64,000 bases of DNA from assembly GCA_015179125.1 (NCBI GenBank), contig WHVA01000046.1, positions 186,001 through 250,000 on the forward strand, given 5' to 3'. The position numbers and the translations under genes are program-made. Each line of letters starts with the position of its first letter. Position 1 is the first letter of the stretch. Under the pieces are notes generated by a model. The model was not told where the DNA came from and made no database searches. It worked only from the letters and a program-made list of their open reading frames with translations. Below, in pieces: positions 20,690 through 32,070 of this stretch. Source of the stretch: Gautieria morchelliformis. Its lineage: Eukaryota; Basidiomycota; Agaricomycetes; Gomphales; Gomphaceae.

Positions 20690-21408
20690 AACATCCACGT
20701 ACTCTCACCTGGTCCTTTGACATGCCGAAAGAGACACTTACTCATTAGACCACACATGTGCCGGGGTGTCTACCCTACCCCTGGGCATGAATGTCCAAAT
20801 TCTCGGGTAACCTCAGTCGATCGTATTGGAAGATCTCAATACATGTGAGTTGTCCTTGATTCTACTCTCTGGATCTTGAGATAACCAGTCCTAGATTTGA
20901 TCCGCATCTACTACTGATCATGACCGGTGGTGTTTTCAATTATATCCACGTCCCTCGTCATTGAGACTGCGCCTCGAGCTCCTTTCCCTGCTTTGGTGAG
21001 ACGCACTTGCTGGCGCTCTAAGGTGAACATGCCCTATCATATGGCACGCTCTGTCGAGGGAGACTAGAAGATCACACTGAGGTAAAATCACTTAAACCTC
21101 CTCCGCAGCCCATTACATCCTCACCACCACTGTAGCAATGTGTCAACCCGGAGATGCCCGTTCCCGATTCTCTCTGATGGATGATGTTTTCATATATACA
21201 TACTATCGTATACCAGGAGTTCGAAAGTGCAGGGGTTTGAATCCCCTTCCCTAGTAGCCACACCACACCAGAGGTCAATCTAAGTAGCTAGAGTTGAAGG
21301 TGAAAATCAACGAAGACCACATTGTTATCCATCCAGATAATCCGAAAACGGAGAGAAAAACCTCGTTATAATATCGACTGAACAAATCTATACATCTAGT
21401 ACTTCAAC
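20690..21408. repeat. Host segment duplicated at 48,190-48,971
   Basis: Colinear with 48.19-48.97 kb. Apart from the tRNA-like piece no gene is seen. Confidence 0.7.
20695..20770 (-). tRNA. tRNA-Arg-like relic (probable pseudogene)
   Basis: The minus strand reads GTGTGGTCTAATGAGTAAGT, close to the D-arm/box A of fungal tRNA-Arg, followed by GTCTCTTTCGGCATGTC where the loop contains TCG, and a degraded T-arm CCAGGTGAGAGTACGTGG. Box B is poor and acceptor pairing is not evident. The duplicate at 48,215-48,275 has the same head with other changes. A dead tRNA or a SINE head are both possible. Confidence 0.3.
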
Positions 21409-21540
21409 CTAATCCTTCGACCAAGACATCATCGCCAGCTGACTCTTCGTAGGATCCAATATCTCCCCGCCCTTAACACCGAGGATTACATTCTCGATCC
21501 AACAAAAATCATTTGTGGCCTATTCCCTGAATGTCAAGCA
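21409..21540 (-). pseudogene. Orphan terminal exon of an unknown gene, copy 1
   Basis: Minus-strand frame reads CLTF...ATNDFCWIENVILGVKG, then ILDPTKSQLAMMSWSKD and a stop at 21,409. The same exon is complete at 48,972-49,115 with a splice acceptor. Amino acid conservation with silent and conservative changes suggests it was coding. The upstream end here is cut by the LINE tail. Family not recognised. Confidence 0.55.
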
Positions 21541-21895
21541 ATGGCTTTTTTATTTATTTTTTATTTTTTATTTTTTTCCTATATCCAAGCTTTACGTCTT
21601 TGGGGGCCGTGCCCTATGTAAGGCGGTAAATACAGTTTTCTGTTAGTCGTTCCCGCTTTCCTTCCTTATACTATATCTTTGCTTACCCTCGTGGGGCGTG
21701 GCCCCGAGCTTGTCCGTGCCGGGACGCGTGTAGAAACCTGTCCCGTCCCGTTTACTTCTTCCTTTTTTTTCTTTTCTTGCTCTTCCCTCTTCGCCTTTCT
21801 TTGTAGGTAGCTTCAGGTCTCCGTACGGCTTCTCGAACCTCTTGGTATCGTGTATATATCTGAATAGATGCGCCATCACCTTGTGTGACCAACAT
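21537..21895 (-). mobile_element. 5'-truncated LINE tail with A-rich 3' end
   Basis: The minus strand holds a short ORF (21,879-21,643; HLFRYIHDTKRFEKPYGDLK...) followed by about 100 bp and an A-rich tail with A6-7/TA units. This is the form of a heavily 5'-truncated non-LTR insertion. The left flank is the orphan exon and the right flank PLC-like sequence in the opposite gene orientation, so it sits on a rearrangement junction. Confidence 0.6.
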
Positions 21896-21897
21896 CC

Positions 21898-22022
21898 CTC
21901 TTCCTCTGTGTTACTGAATTTTTAAATGTGTAGTGGCTCGGAACCAGAGAATTGATATACCTTCTCACTCAACTCTCGATGGGCGTACGGCTCCTGCAAG
22001 CTCAGTCACACATTTGGTACTA
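21898..22022 (+). pseudogene. PLC-like gene exon fragment, second scrap
   Basis: Plus-strand sequence TCTGTGTTACTGAAT...GGAACCAGAGAATTGATATA repeats the intron/exon of the PLC-like gene at 50.36-50.48 kb, with a 4-nt insertion that breaks the frame. It is cut after TTTGGTAC by the hAT terminus at 22,023. Confidence 0.65.
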
Positions 22023-22113
22023 GTGATGCACGGGCCGGGCTGGGCTCGGAAAGCCCGGGCTTGGGCTCGGCTTTAGCAGACTCAGGCTCAGTGGCTCAAT
22101 GAAGCCTCGAGCC

Positions 22114-23129
22114 TAGGTTCGGCACAAGCCCCATCTCCGACTCAAAGTTCACGCTCCGCGGGCACCTTCCGGAGAAGGGGCTTGTACCAAGATGCCGCGC
22201 TAGGGGGGCCGTCTCCCGCCGCCTCTACCACCAGCCACACACTCTCTACGGCTTCACTCATTATAACAATCTACTAGACCATATGTCTCTTGAGCTCCCT
22301 AGCTATTTAGAATTGCTTGATCACTGAACAGCTGTCTTGTATCCCGTTGGGAATAGTGGGGGTGGGCACAATTGCGCTATCTCACTTGTCAACGTGTTAC
22401 AGACGGCCGCTCGTTGATTTTTAAGGACATCTATAGTTGGGAATGTAGGCCAGATATCCTAAAAACCTTTAGCAGCAAGTGGGACAGCTCGATCGCTATG
22501 ATAGTAGTGGTACGAATAAATTGACAGGCACGGTTTCAAACCTTCAGGCAAGGAGAAGAGAAGAGAAACAATAATAGCTCAGAATATGAGACTCGCAGAT
22601 GACTGATGAGAGAGAGATGCCAAGCCTGTCCTCTAGAGCATCTTTGCATGATAACAGCAGGATATCTCCCCAGCATACGTCGATGTCCATTTAAAACGCG
22701 AGCGTGCTTAAAGTCACGTGACGTAACGAACTGTCGACACCGTCGTCTGGAAAAGTGCCTGGTGCTGCGCCCACCGGTCACCGAGCAGCAAAGTAATTTA
22801 TGGGATCACTTTAAAACATAATACAGGTCATTGTTATAATTTTCTGAAAATTATTCTTGAGTGACTGGTTCAACTACGTGCCTCACAAGCCATTTGTCAC
22901 TCGTCCCAGAAGGCACATACATCACGACATAATTAAATTGATTCTTAGCTACTCACACAGGACAAGTTGTCAGAATACATCTCTGTTACGATAATCTAAA
23001 GAAACCTTGACTCGAGAGGTGTTGTGGCCGACGCAGCACCATGAAGAGACGGTCCCCCTAGCGCGGCATCTTGGTACAAGCCTCTCCTCTGGAGATGAAG
23101 TCGGAGCTTCAAGGCTTGCGCCGAACCTA
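22114..23129. mobile_element. Inverted-repeat unit 1 (tandem pair)
   Basis: Starts TAGGTTCGGCACAAGCCCC and ends with its complement GGCTTGCGCCGAACCTA. A second inverted block, CTTGTACCAAGATGCCGCGC with CTAGGGGG(A)CCGTCTC, lies about 80 bp inside both ends. About 1,016 bp, no coding capacity evident. It is a non-autonomous DNA element inside the hAT 3' region. Confidence 0.75.
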
Positions 23130-23142
23130 CCTCAAGCCCAGC

Positions 23143-24079
23143 TAGGTTCAGCACAAGCCCCATCTCCGACTCAAAGTTCACACTCCGCGAGCACCTTCCG
23201 GAGAAGGGCCTTGTACCAAGATGCTGCGCTAGGGGGGCCGTCTCCCGCCGTCTCTACCACCAGCCACACACTCTCTACAGCTTCACTCATTATAACAATC
23301 TACTAGACCATATGTCTCTTGAGCTCCCTAGCTAGTTAGAAATGGTTAATCACCAAGTAACTGTCTTATATCCCATTGGGAATAGTGGGGGTGGGCACAA
23401 TTGTGCTATCTCACTTGTCAACGCGTTACAGACGGCCGATAGTAGTGGTACGAATAAATTGAGTCATTGACAGGCACGGTTTCAAACCTTCGGGCAAGAA
23501 GGAGAGAAGAGAAACAATAATAGGAGACTCCCAGATGACTGATGAGAGAGAATATGAGAGAATATGATCCCAAGCCTGTCCTCTAGAACATCTTTTCATG
23601 ATAACAGCAGGATATCTCCCCAGCATACGTCGATGTCCATTTAAAACGCGAGCGTGCTTAAAGTCACGTGACGTAACGAACTGTCGACACCATCGTCTGG
23701 AAAAGTGCCCGGTACTGTGCCCACCGGTCACTGAGCAGCAAAGTAATTTATGAGATCACTTTAAAACATACTACAGGTCATTGTGCTAATTTTTTTAAAA
23801 TTATTCTTGAGTGACTGGTTCAACTACGTGCCTCACAAGCCATTTGTCACTCGTCCCAGAAGGCACATACATCACGACATAATTAAAATGATTCTTAGCT
23901 ACTCACACAGGACAAGTTGTCAGAATACATCTCTGTTACGATAATCTAAAGAAACCTTGACACAAGAGGTGTTGTGGCCGACGCAGCACCCTGAAGAGAC
24001 GGTCCCCCTAGCGCGGCAGCTTGGTACAAGCCTCTCCTCTGGAGATGAAGTCGGAGCTTCAAGGCTTGCGCCGAACCTA
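23143..24079. mobile_element. Inverted-repeat unit 2 (tandem pair)
   Basis: 937-bp copy of unit 1 in the same orientation, 13 bp further on, with the same ends and a 60-70 bp internal deletion plus point changes. It ends GCCGAACCTAG and returns to hAT GC-rich sequence (AGCCCAGCCC). Confidence 0.75.
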
Positions 24080-24329
24080 GAGCCCAGCCCATTAGTCTGG
24101 CTCGGGCTGGCTTGGGCTCGAGCCGGGCTTCAGCTATGAAAAAACAAATACGAAATAAAATAAAATATTATGATTAAGCCATAGCATCAATATTAAATGT
24201 TTTCTAATGCGTCATCACTGTTCTAGATGTCTGCAAGTGCACTTGTATTGTCCCCGTCATTGCTTCTATAAGACTCTCCCGCTTCATCCTCTAAGGCCGT
24301 CTCGGTTCTGGTGCATGGCTCGGGTTCAC

Positions 24330-25230
24330 GGAAAACTAGTTCGTGTCACAATATACATTTGAGGCATTGAAGAGCTTCAACGATGTCGCCCTTAAGGCGA
24401 CTTCAGTGCTTGCTGATGGTAATTCCCGCAGATGAAAAGGCACGTTCACTTGACACAGAAGACACCATAATTGCAAGATAATCAGCAGCTAATAGTGCCC
24501 ATAGCGGGAGCCGCTGAGAATTGAGCTGAAAGCTGCATAATAATGATTAGATTGATATAAATTAGAACAGTGTCAAATTTTACCCCCCACCACTGGACAA
24601 TTGACTGTCCAGGCACAAGTTCATCCAGCACATCTAAATACAGATTATATTCTTTAAGCCAAGGGTTTTTTGGATCTATTGCAGCAGTCGATTGAAGAGT
24701 ATCGTCCTCTGATTCGCCATTGTCACTCAGCTCTCTCAGGAGCATAGTTATTTTTTTCTCTGAGGGTCGAGTGTGCTTGACCGATGAATGTGAGGTTGGC
24801 TCTGCATTGACTTCAATAAAACGCTCCCGGAACTATCAAATAGACTCAGTAACATACCAAATGGGGGCTTTGTGATAACATACCAATTCTTGACATTATC
24901 CTTGACGTCATTCTGCAGGTTCTCAGGCCAGTGTCTCTTGAAATGGTGCATCTTCTGACTGGGATCAAGTACTGCAATAACAATTCAGGTATCAGATATA
25001 AATGCAAAGGTGCTAAACTAAACTGGCCCATTGTAAGAATATATGCATCGGAATCTACAATCTTGTCCTAATACTCGGTTATCTTTTGAATGGCAGCTTG
25101 AATGGCCCCTGTAAATGGTAAATACTTGTCCTTGCTAAGGCGTGTGGTCCATGCTTTGTGCAAAGCCTCGAGGGCAGGGAGGGTAAGGTGTAAGCCACCA
25201 CCACAATAACCTTAAAAATTCACATTACTA
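24330..25230 (-). pseudogene. hAT transposase remnant
   Basis: Minus-strand segments include HKAWTTRLSKDKYLPFTGAI and DSDAYI (about 25,170-25,040), KMHHFKRHWPENLQNDVKDN (about 24,955-24,890), NPWLKEYNLYLDVLDELVPG (about 24,670-24,600) and the C-terminal dimerisation region with LPLWALLAADYLAIMVSSVS, SSERAFSSAGITISKH (24,490-24,400). These are the order and motifs of the hAT transposase C-terminal half. A TGA interrupts the dimerisation domain after ISKH. Intron-like gaps separate segments. The N-terminal half with the zinc finger is absent. Confidence 0.75.
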
Positions 25231-25293
25231 CTCTCATCACCTGTCAGTAGATAGTGCAGCCAGTAGCCACACTAGACACAGGCAGAACGCTTC

Positions 25294-28275
25294 TTGAAAC
25301 AGAAGTGAACACAATGACCACGCCGACAAGCTCGGAGGGTCACCTGCCAGGGACCGCACACCTGGGCAGGACAAGGACGGGAACAGCGTAGCAAGGGGAG
25401 CAGGCAAAGACACCAGGTGAGCTTTTAGACAGTGCAAACTCATCAGTACAAAACAGAGAGCAAGCACACAACTTCCTTGACAAGAACCAGTATGTGGCGA
25501 AAGATGACCCGATCTCCCAGGAAAGCGTAAGCAACACTCTACTCTGCCTAGCCCATAGCGCCACAGGCAAGGCACTGAAGGAGGGACCATGGGCCGTGGC
25601 GATACTGATGGTGGATGCATTGGCAAAGAGCATGGGGGAGCAAGTCATGAGATATGTGGAAAAGAAGGTGGACCCCATCATGCGGAGGGAAGAGGAGACC
25701 ACGGATGTGCTCAGGGAAGTGTCCTATGACACAATAAGGGCAGTAGACGCAGTGACAGATATGCTCGAAGCTGGAGCATGAGGCAGAGGGGAGATGGGAC
25801 CAGCAGTCGGGATGACGTATGCTGCTGTGTTGAAGGGCACAGTACCACTTGTGCACCCAAACACCCTCGCCAGGGATAGGGCGAGAAACTGATCGACAAG
25901 GACCCCAGCGCTGAGACAAATCCGCTGGAAGAGTTAATAGAGCAAGAGTTGGTCACCAAAGCCAACGAGGCCATGGAGCACATGGGAACAATGGAAGAAG
26001 GGGAAGAACCTAAATTTGTGGGGGCTAAGAAATTAGCAAACGGTGGAGTGGTCTTTGACCTACAGACGCCCAAAGCAGCCAACAGCATCCAGACACACAA
26101 GGAGGAGTTCCTGCAGAGATTCAGTGCATCAGCGGTAGTCAAAGAAAGATCTGTGTCGGTGATCGTTTAATATGTACTGGTTAGCCATGCGCCCGAGGCC
26201 CTTGGAGAATATGCAAGAATCGAGCGCGACTCCAGGCACCCCGAAGGCACACTCATTGCCACGAGATGGATAAAGCCGGTGCAACGACGCAGCCCAGGGC
26301 AGCAGTCCACACACATCATAGCACGGTTCAACACCACTGTAGGGGAACAGCTGTTCAACCAGCCAAGGAAGGCTGCTCAACCAGCCCTAGTCTTTTCTTT
26401 TTGTCTTGACAACATGTAAAAACACATTTGAAGAATTAACAGTATCTGTATGCTGTTAATATAACTGGGGAAAGGCTTTTCAAACATTCCTCTAGTTATC
26501 TTATATTTTTCCTTATTTTTCCAAAATCTCCATGGCTCAAACTACCATTTTTCTGTCATTACAGAGTTGTGGATCCTCCAGCACCCACAACTCTGTTCCG
26601 GGCGCTCTATTTCAAACTCCGCAGGGCACCTCGGCAGTGGCCGCATTTTCGGACTTATGGTCACCCAAGCACCCACAAGTCCGGCAGGATGTCTCAGTAT
26701 TTCCAGCTGAGTCCCAAACGGTTGCTATATGCAGCCATAGCAACTGTGCAGCCTGTTTGGCTTCACCAAACAATGGGGATCATGGTCAGTCATGACAACT
26801 AGGCTGTACCAGGCCATGCTCAGCTGTGCTAAGCAGTGCTCTTCGTAATTATGGCTACAGAGCCCTAATTGGCTCAGAACTGCTTACTCAGCTTCTGAGT
26901 GCCAAATACATGGTTATCTGGAGATACAGCCTCAATGACTCAACCAATCCAGGCACACCTTGGTGAGTCAGGAGTACATGACTCAGCCAAGCTGTGCTAT
27001 GGCACATGACCCTTTTCAGCGTGTCATTCCTGACAAATCAAGCTCTGATTGGTAGGAAGCATGGTAGAGTCCCCTGGAAACAGCCAGTGTCTTCCAACCC
27101 TTTCTTCTATCTTCCACAAGCTTCTTCCCCCATTCCATTAATAGATAGAAGGTTCTACCTGCTTACTAAGCCCTTGTACATTACAATATAAAAGGAGGCC
27201 CTTTGCCTGCCCTTTGAGCAATCAATCTACCCATCTTCTATCCTACACAGCTTGTGTGACTTGCACATCTTACCTAAGTTCCTAACCTGAACTAGAATAC
27301 TACTCTTGCTTAGAGTAACTATTCTTAGTTCAGTAGTTGCTTTACTGCTTAGCCACTTAGCCTAACACGCTGGGTGAAACTCTACAGAGTGAGGTTGGCA
27401 ATCAATTTTCTTGTCAATTAGCACTCCAATACCCAAGACAAGCTGCTCAGTTGATTTTCCTGTTCAGTGACTTTCACAAGTCAAGTCAAGTTGTGCGCGA
27501 AAGCCACTTCACATTACTCTCTCGTTATTGCAGTGCATTGACATTGGTCGACCCAATCCACTTACAAACTCTCCTGTGGAGCCTATTCCCTCTTTATTCA
27601 AAGGAATACTCTTGGACCCTGATAGTGTCCTTGAACCTACACACTCTTTTAGTTTATTGTTCAGTGCAGCTAAGAAACACATTGCCTTCCAGCTGTAATA
27701 ACTTGGACTAGTTATTACACAGATTGCAACCAAGGTACAAATATTAAATTATTTCCAGAGTTGTGCTGCTGCATTGAACTGGTATTCTACTAGTCATGTA
27801 AACGACACGTTCTGATAGACAGAGGTGTTAGCATAACACCAAAGTCTTGAAGGGTTCCAAAACAACCACTGCAGTGGCAAACAAAGCAATCCGAGATGGG
27901 CCCATAATCGCGGGCAAGAGGACATGGGCCAGACAGTTGAGATGAGAACCAAGACGATGCCTGAAGTGTCAGAGATATAACAGGTGGCACCTGGCCGCGA
28001 CCTGTAAAGGTAGGGAAACATGTGGAACCTGTGTGAAGGAACACCAAATGGCAGCATGTGAGGAAACGAACCCAGACAACTTCAGATGTGTGAATTGCGA
28101 TGCAGCAGGTCATGCATCATGGGACCGCACATGCCCAAAGTTCGTGGCAGCTAGCGAGCGAATTGACAAAAGTGACCCAGAAAGAACATATAAGTTCTTC
28201 CCTGACAAAAATCCATGGACATGGGAACACAATACGCGCGGGAGGAGGAGAGCACAGCAAACCCAGCGGAAGTGA
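25294..28275 (+). pseudogene. LINE ORF1, copy 2, split by a solo LTR
   Basis: Parts in order: N-terminal helical region (contains HNFLDKNQYVAKDDPISQES, 25,470-25,781), a middle part (25,949-26,337; FVGAKKLANGGVVFDLQTP, RWIKPVQRRSPGQQSTHII), the LTR, then AVANKAIRDGPIIAGKRTWA and zinc knuckles CLKCQRYNRWHLAATC, CGTCVKEHQMAAC and CVNCDAAGHASWDRTC (27,960-28,135). Several stops (for example at 25,779, 26,168 and about 27,945) show it is dead. Confidence 0.75.
26338..27864. mobile_element. Solo LTR, 1.5 kb, with 5-bp duplication
   Basis: Begins TGTAGGGGAACAGC and ends GGGTTCCAAAACA, flanked by ACCAC on both sides (26,333-26,337 and 27,865-27,869). Removing it and one ACCAC restores LINE frame FNTTAVANKAIRDG, matching FATTEAANQSIRDG of the other copy. 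A TATAAAAGG at about 27,187 and a pyrimidine-rich start region suggest an LTR promoter if read on the plus strand. No coding capacity. No partner LTR or internal domain is present. Confidence 0.85.
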
Positions 28276-28646
28276 TGCACACAGACAGCAGCCCGCAGCT
28301 CAGCGCCCCAGTGGGCATGCAACAACTAGCACATCAAACAAGGGGGATGGAACCACAGCAGGCGCCAGCGCTTCCGGCATCACAGAGAAGGGGTAGGATC
28401 AACCCACCCATAGGCCACAAAGATAGCGGATGGCAGGGCCCATTGACGAGGAGCCAGTCGAGGCCGGGGACCAGACCAGGGTCAAGACAAACAACAATCA
28501 ACGAACACTTCAGGTCACAAGGAGGAGGGGGAAGCGACGAACCGCAAACAGACCGACACTTATCCGGAACAATATGAGCATCGACACACACCAGAGGACA
28601 ACACTACAGATCAGACAACAGAACGTCAACAAATCTCTACATGCCA

Positions 28647-28943
28647 CCAATGACGCAGCCCCCTCCCTTCCCTCTGCACTCCCTCCCCCAGCCACCCCTC
28701 CCCACCCACCACATAGAGTAGATTAGACCCCACCACACCCAAATGCACCTGCTCAGTACTAAGGCTCATTTTCACACAGGCACCGCACTGTGCCCTGCTT
28801 GCCGATGCCTCGCTGCATCCCAGCCGATCATCCCATCTCATGTCAGCCACATCCCCGCAGGCCCACCTGCACAGACTTGTGTCAAGATTGGATTTTGACA
28901 GAATAATGAGTTTGGAATAGAGTAAGGATGCGGCCTTTGGCTC
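28647..28943. other. Unassigned spacer
   Basis: Pyrimidine-rich sequence with CCCTCCC/CCACCC runs (28,655-28,720) and no ORF of note. At 28,881 a GTGTCAAGATTGGATTTT motif matches the start of the LTR family at 33,984. Confidence 0.4.
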
Positions 28944-30010
28944 TTTTATGATTAAATATCAGATTAATGCCTTGATGAAGAATTCCTATTGCTTAGCGGT
29001 TGGGACCGCTATATCTGCCCTTTCGCTATGTGCTGACTAAGCTCTCCGAGGCGTGTCCGGTACTGATGGATGGTGGTCATGTGACCGCATCGACGAAGAA
29101 ATGGTCTCGATCTATAGGATAGCTCTCTCAAAAGGCTTCACTTTTGAGATAGTTTAGAGTAGACAGTGATAATAGACTCTCAACGAAGAATTGGAGAGAA
29201 CTATCAAGATTTAAGTTCTGTAGCTATCAAACAAGACCACAGTGACTTCAGGGGGTGAAACAGTGGATTCTGGATGATCAGTTCATACATTTGTGGTAGC
29301 TACTTATACTATAATAGTGATAACTACCAGTGTTCAGGATAATGGGTGAATGGGTCAAAAAACTATATGTAACTAAAGGGGTCACTGTTTGTAGTCATAA
29401 AGCCATGAAAAAGATGGGGATAATGGCCGGGGTGTTAGCTTTGGAATAGAGTCTTGTACCTACTATACAAAGCCCTTGTCTACATGATGTCAAGATAGTA
29501 TTCAGCTGGTCATGTCATGGAGCTCAATAGAAAATGGAAATTATGTTTCTCTTGTGTAGCATAAATGCTACTCTTGGTGATGGGGTCGCTGTCTCTGTGC
29601 CTCTTCTATGGGGCAGCTGATCGAGCATACGTGCTTGGAATGACATTCTGTCATCATTCCGCCACATCCGATGCTCCTGTGCAGTCTATACTCCTCTGCG
29701 GTGTTTGGTGCCCGCACCTCCTTGGTCCCTGTGGCCTGGCGCCTGTCGACGTCATGGTCGATACCATCTGCTGATAGGCCCACTGTCTCTAATCGGCCAC
29801 ACATGGCCAATACCTTCGTTCCTGTATATTATCTGATCTATAGATAAGATAGCTGCTTGATCGTGAGTGTCATGTGCCGTCTGCACGTGTCGATATCTGT
29901 CGTGAGTGTTGTTCCCATTCATTAGTAGATTCGTATTCTTTTTCTTGTTTCTTTTATTAGTTTCTATATATATGGATGACTTGAATAATATAATTGCATA
30001 TATCATAACA
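28944..30010 (-). repeat. Copia solo LTR, copy a
   Basis: 1,067 bp, minus-strand start TGTTATGATATATGCAATTA, flanked by the 5-bp duplication GGCTC (28,939-28,943 and 30,011-30,015). Colinear with 43,258-44,317 and, in reverse, with 39,999-41,076. Confidence 0.85.
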
Positions 30011-30015
30011 GGCTC

Positions 30016-30750
30016 AAGGCGGAGTTCAATATAGAGGACAAGAGGTGAAGGTAACTCGAGGTTCGACTAATGACTCAAAGTCAAACAAAATATCAAAATG
30101 TTCATGTTTGTATCTCTCTCAGTCATACATGGTGTACTACTTATAATAACTCGGATGGGGGTCTCGATGCATAGAACGGACGATAAGGATGATAGGAAAT
30201 GGTCATACAATAGGTGCGTGTGTTCTGCCAACACTGTATATCTGCGCCGCAACTCGCCTGGACATAGGTAGAAAGGTGCGTACTCATCTGGTGGCTCAAG
30301 TGATGAGGCAGAAAGGTGGGTAGTCGTTTGATGGCCCGATGGATGAGGCAGAATGGCAAGTGGAATTGCGTAGGAACAGTGTACATGGCTCAAGGGTGGT
30401 GGAGAACATATGTCATGTGCCCTGATCATGATATGGGATCGACTCGGTCCACCCTGGTACTCGGCTCATCAGTTATACTCGTGTCCCGCCTCGACCTGTG
30501 ATACGGATCTAAGTGTTCGGGAGTGATGTGTCGCACTCGACTTGACTCGGTGAGTGTCAATGTGTGTTTGTGGTGTTGACTCGTGTCTCGATGGCTCAGC
30601 TGTGTACTCATGTGTCTTGCGGTGCTCGGAGTGAGATTGGATAGTAAGAGAGAGGTCATTAGAACAATCATGAATAGAAGTCATTGTAGTGGACATTACG
30701 GGTTGTTATTCATGTGCGTGAGGTCATGAAATAAGTCGAGTGAAACGAGA
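30016..30750. other. No gene recognised
   Basis: Repetitive-looking sequence rich in CTCATC/GATGAGG and ACTCG/TGTG words. No reading frame or element ends could be supported. Confidence 0.3.
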
Positions 30751-31775
30751 TGTCATGACCTGTCTATTTCCCTTACCCCACTGTCTCCACATTCCCCCTC
30801 GTCACTCTAGCATCTTCGCCAGAGTTCGCCCCACCCTTCGACCACTCTTCCTCTACGTTTGCTCCATCCACTGTTCGCCCTATTCTCCGAACAGCTATTT
30901 GCTGCTCACACATTTCGCCAGCAGGCACGCCATCAAATACGATCGATACCATTTACCCGGCGTGATGGTTCATCACTAACCCCATCACCTTCTCGATCCA
31001 ACCCCCTTTAGGTGTTCATATGGTCGGGATGCATTCACGGGACATCCTACCCGTAGGTCGTGTGGGATCAACCCAGCAGACGAAGAGTCCATGCAGGGTG
31101 GTGTATATGCGGGTCCCAAGGCATATTTCCGTACGTAGGTGCCTTAGCCCTCTTTCCTCTCCGTTGTTTCATGTTTGCACCCTTCTTTCGTTCTATTGTA
31201 TGTTTAATCCATCTATCTGTATCATGACTGCACACCCCTATCCAACCCTGACTCTTGACCGCCTCTTTCCTATTCGCTGATACCTTACAAGCATTTGGTA
31301 TAACTAGTCTACATTCGCATGTATATTCCCCAGTTCAATTATCATATGTCCATCTTGTGCAAACTTGACCTCACTGTGATCATCGTCTTGAGCCTTCTCC
31401 TGTAGATTTCTATCTTCGACCAGAAGAGGACTTAGGCATCACTGGTGAGTTCTCATACTTCATTTTCGTTACCTTAGCCTTCAAACTATTTTCTGTGCTG
31501 TCGGCGAAGGGCTCCAAAGGAGCCCCTTCGCCAGCGAAGGGATTGCCGTCGCTTAGGCAACCCTTCCGTGACACCTTGCACGTTACATCGTCAAGTGCCA
31601 CGGCTATTTCGCTATGACTGTAGATAGGGCCAGCTCCGTTTGGGCAGCCCTCTTATCTTGTGAACATTTGTTGGTTCACCTATTCACCAAACGGCATACT
31701 TATTCACACAAGTTATTCAGGCATTCACTGTGTTCACTAATACACAATATTAACGCCTAAAAACCAATCTTGACA
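30751..31775 (-). repeat. LTR of a second retroelement family (G1)
   Basis: The plus strand starts TGTCATGACC and ends CCAATCTTGACA, i.e. minus-strand TGTCAAGATTGG...TCATGACA, 1,025 bp with TG...CA ends. It is about 75-80% similar by eye to 33,984-34,988. Flanks CGAGA and CAAGA differ at one base, so a decayed 5-bp duplication is possible. Short frames inside are shared with the other copy but show no domain. Confidence 0.65.
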
Positions 31776-31812
31776 CAAGAGTCCATAGCTGATAAGTTTC
31801 TCCACACAACAG

Positions 31813-32070
31813 ATTTTAGGCGTTAATATCATGTATTAGTGAACACAGTGAATGCCTGAACAGCTTGTGCAACAAAGTGTGTAATTTGGCAAATAGAGTG
31901 AAGCCAAGAAAGGTTTAGAAGGTAAGAGTGCCACCCAAACAGAGCTGGCCCTGTCTACAGTTGTAGTGAAATTGCCCGTGACACTTGACCATGTAACATA
32001 CAAGGTCTCACGGAAAGGTTGTCTAGTAGCAACAATCCTTTCGCCGGCGAAGGAGTGTTTGGTGCATTTA
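31813..32070 (+). repeat. Partial G1 LTR, inverted next to the full one
   Basis: TTTTAGGCGTTAATATCATG through the CGCCGGCGAAGGAGTG segment repeats the first 260 bp of the G1 LTR on the opposite strand, only about 38 bp from the end of 30,751-31,775. Confidence 0.7.

Larger units (their letters stand above)
22023..25230 (-). mobile_element. hAT transposon, one end visible, decayed
   Basis: The left end TAGTGATGCACGGGCCGGGC matches the hAT MITE terminus at 14,133. Transposase remnants on the minus strand occupy 24,330-25,230, and the 3' non-coding part (GC-rich, GGGCTCGG units) is interrupted by two tandem inverted-repeat units. The other end is not visible: at about 25,230 sequence changes to LINE ORF1. 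Confidence 0.7.
25231..28646 (+). mobile_element. Second LINE copy, ORF1 to start of ORF2
   Basis: Plus-strand relative of the LINE at 1.8-6.9 kb. It has ORF1 parts at about 25,294-26,340 and 27,870-28,560, then the first codons of the endonuclease (LQIRQQNVNKSLHAT), and breaks off at about 28,646. It is split by a solo LTR at 26,338-27,864. Losing the 3' end is not the usual LINE 5' truncation, so a later deletion or rearrangement is likely. Confidence 0.8.

Noticed and set aside
21225..21265. GGGGTTTGAATCCCC, looks like a tRNA T-arm
   Set aside because: No box A or matching acceptor within tRNA distance upstream on either strand, and the duplicate at 48,785 lacks the exact box.
30740..31280. 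Plus-strand frames of 79-86 codons as genes
   Set aside because: They lie inside an LTR and recur in its paralog at 34.4-35.0 kb with different breaks.
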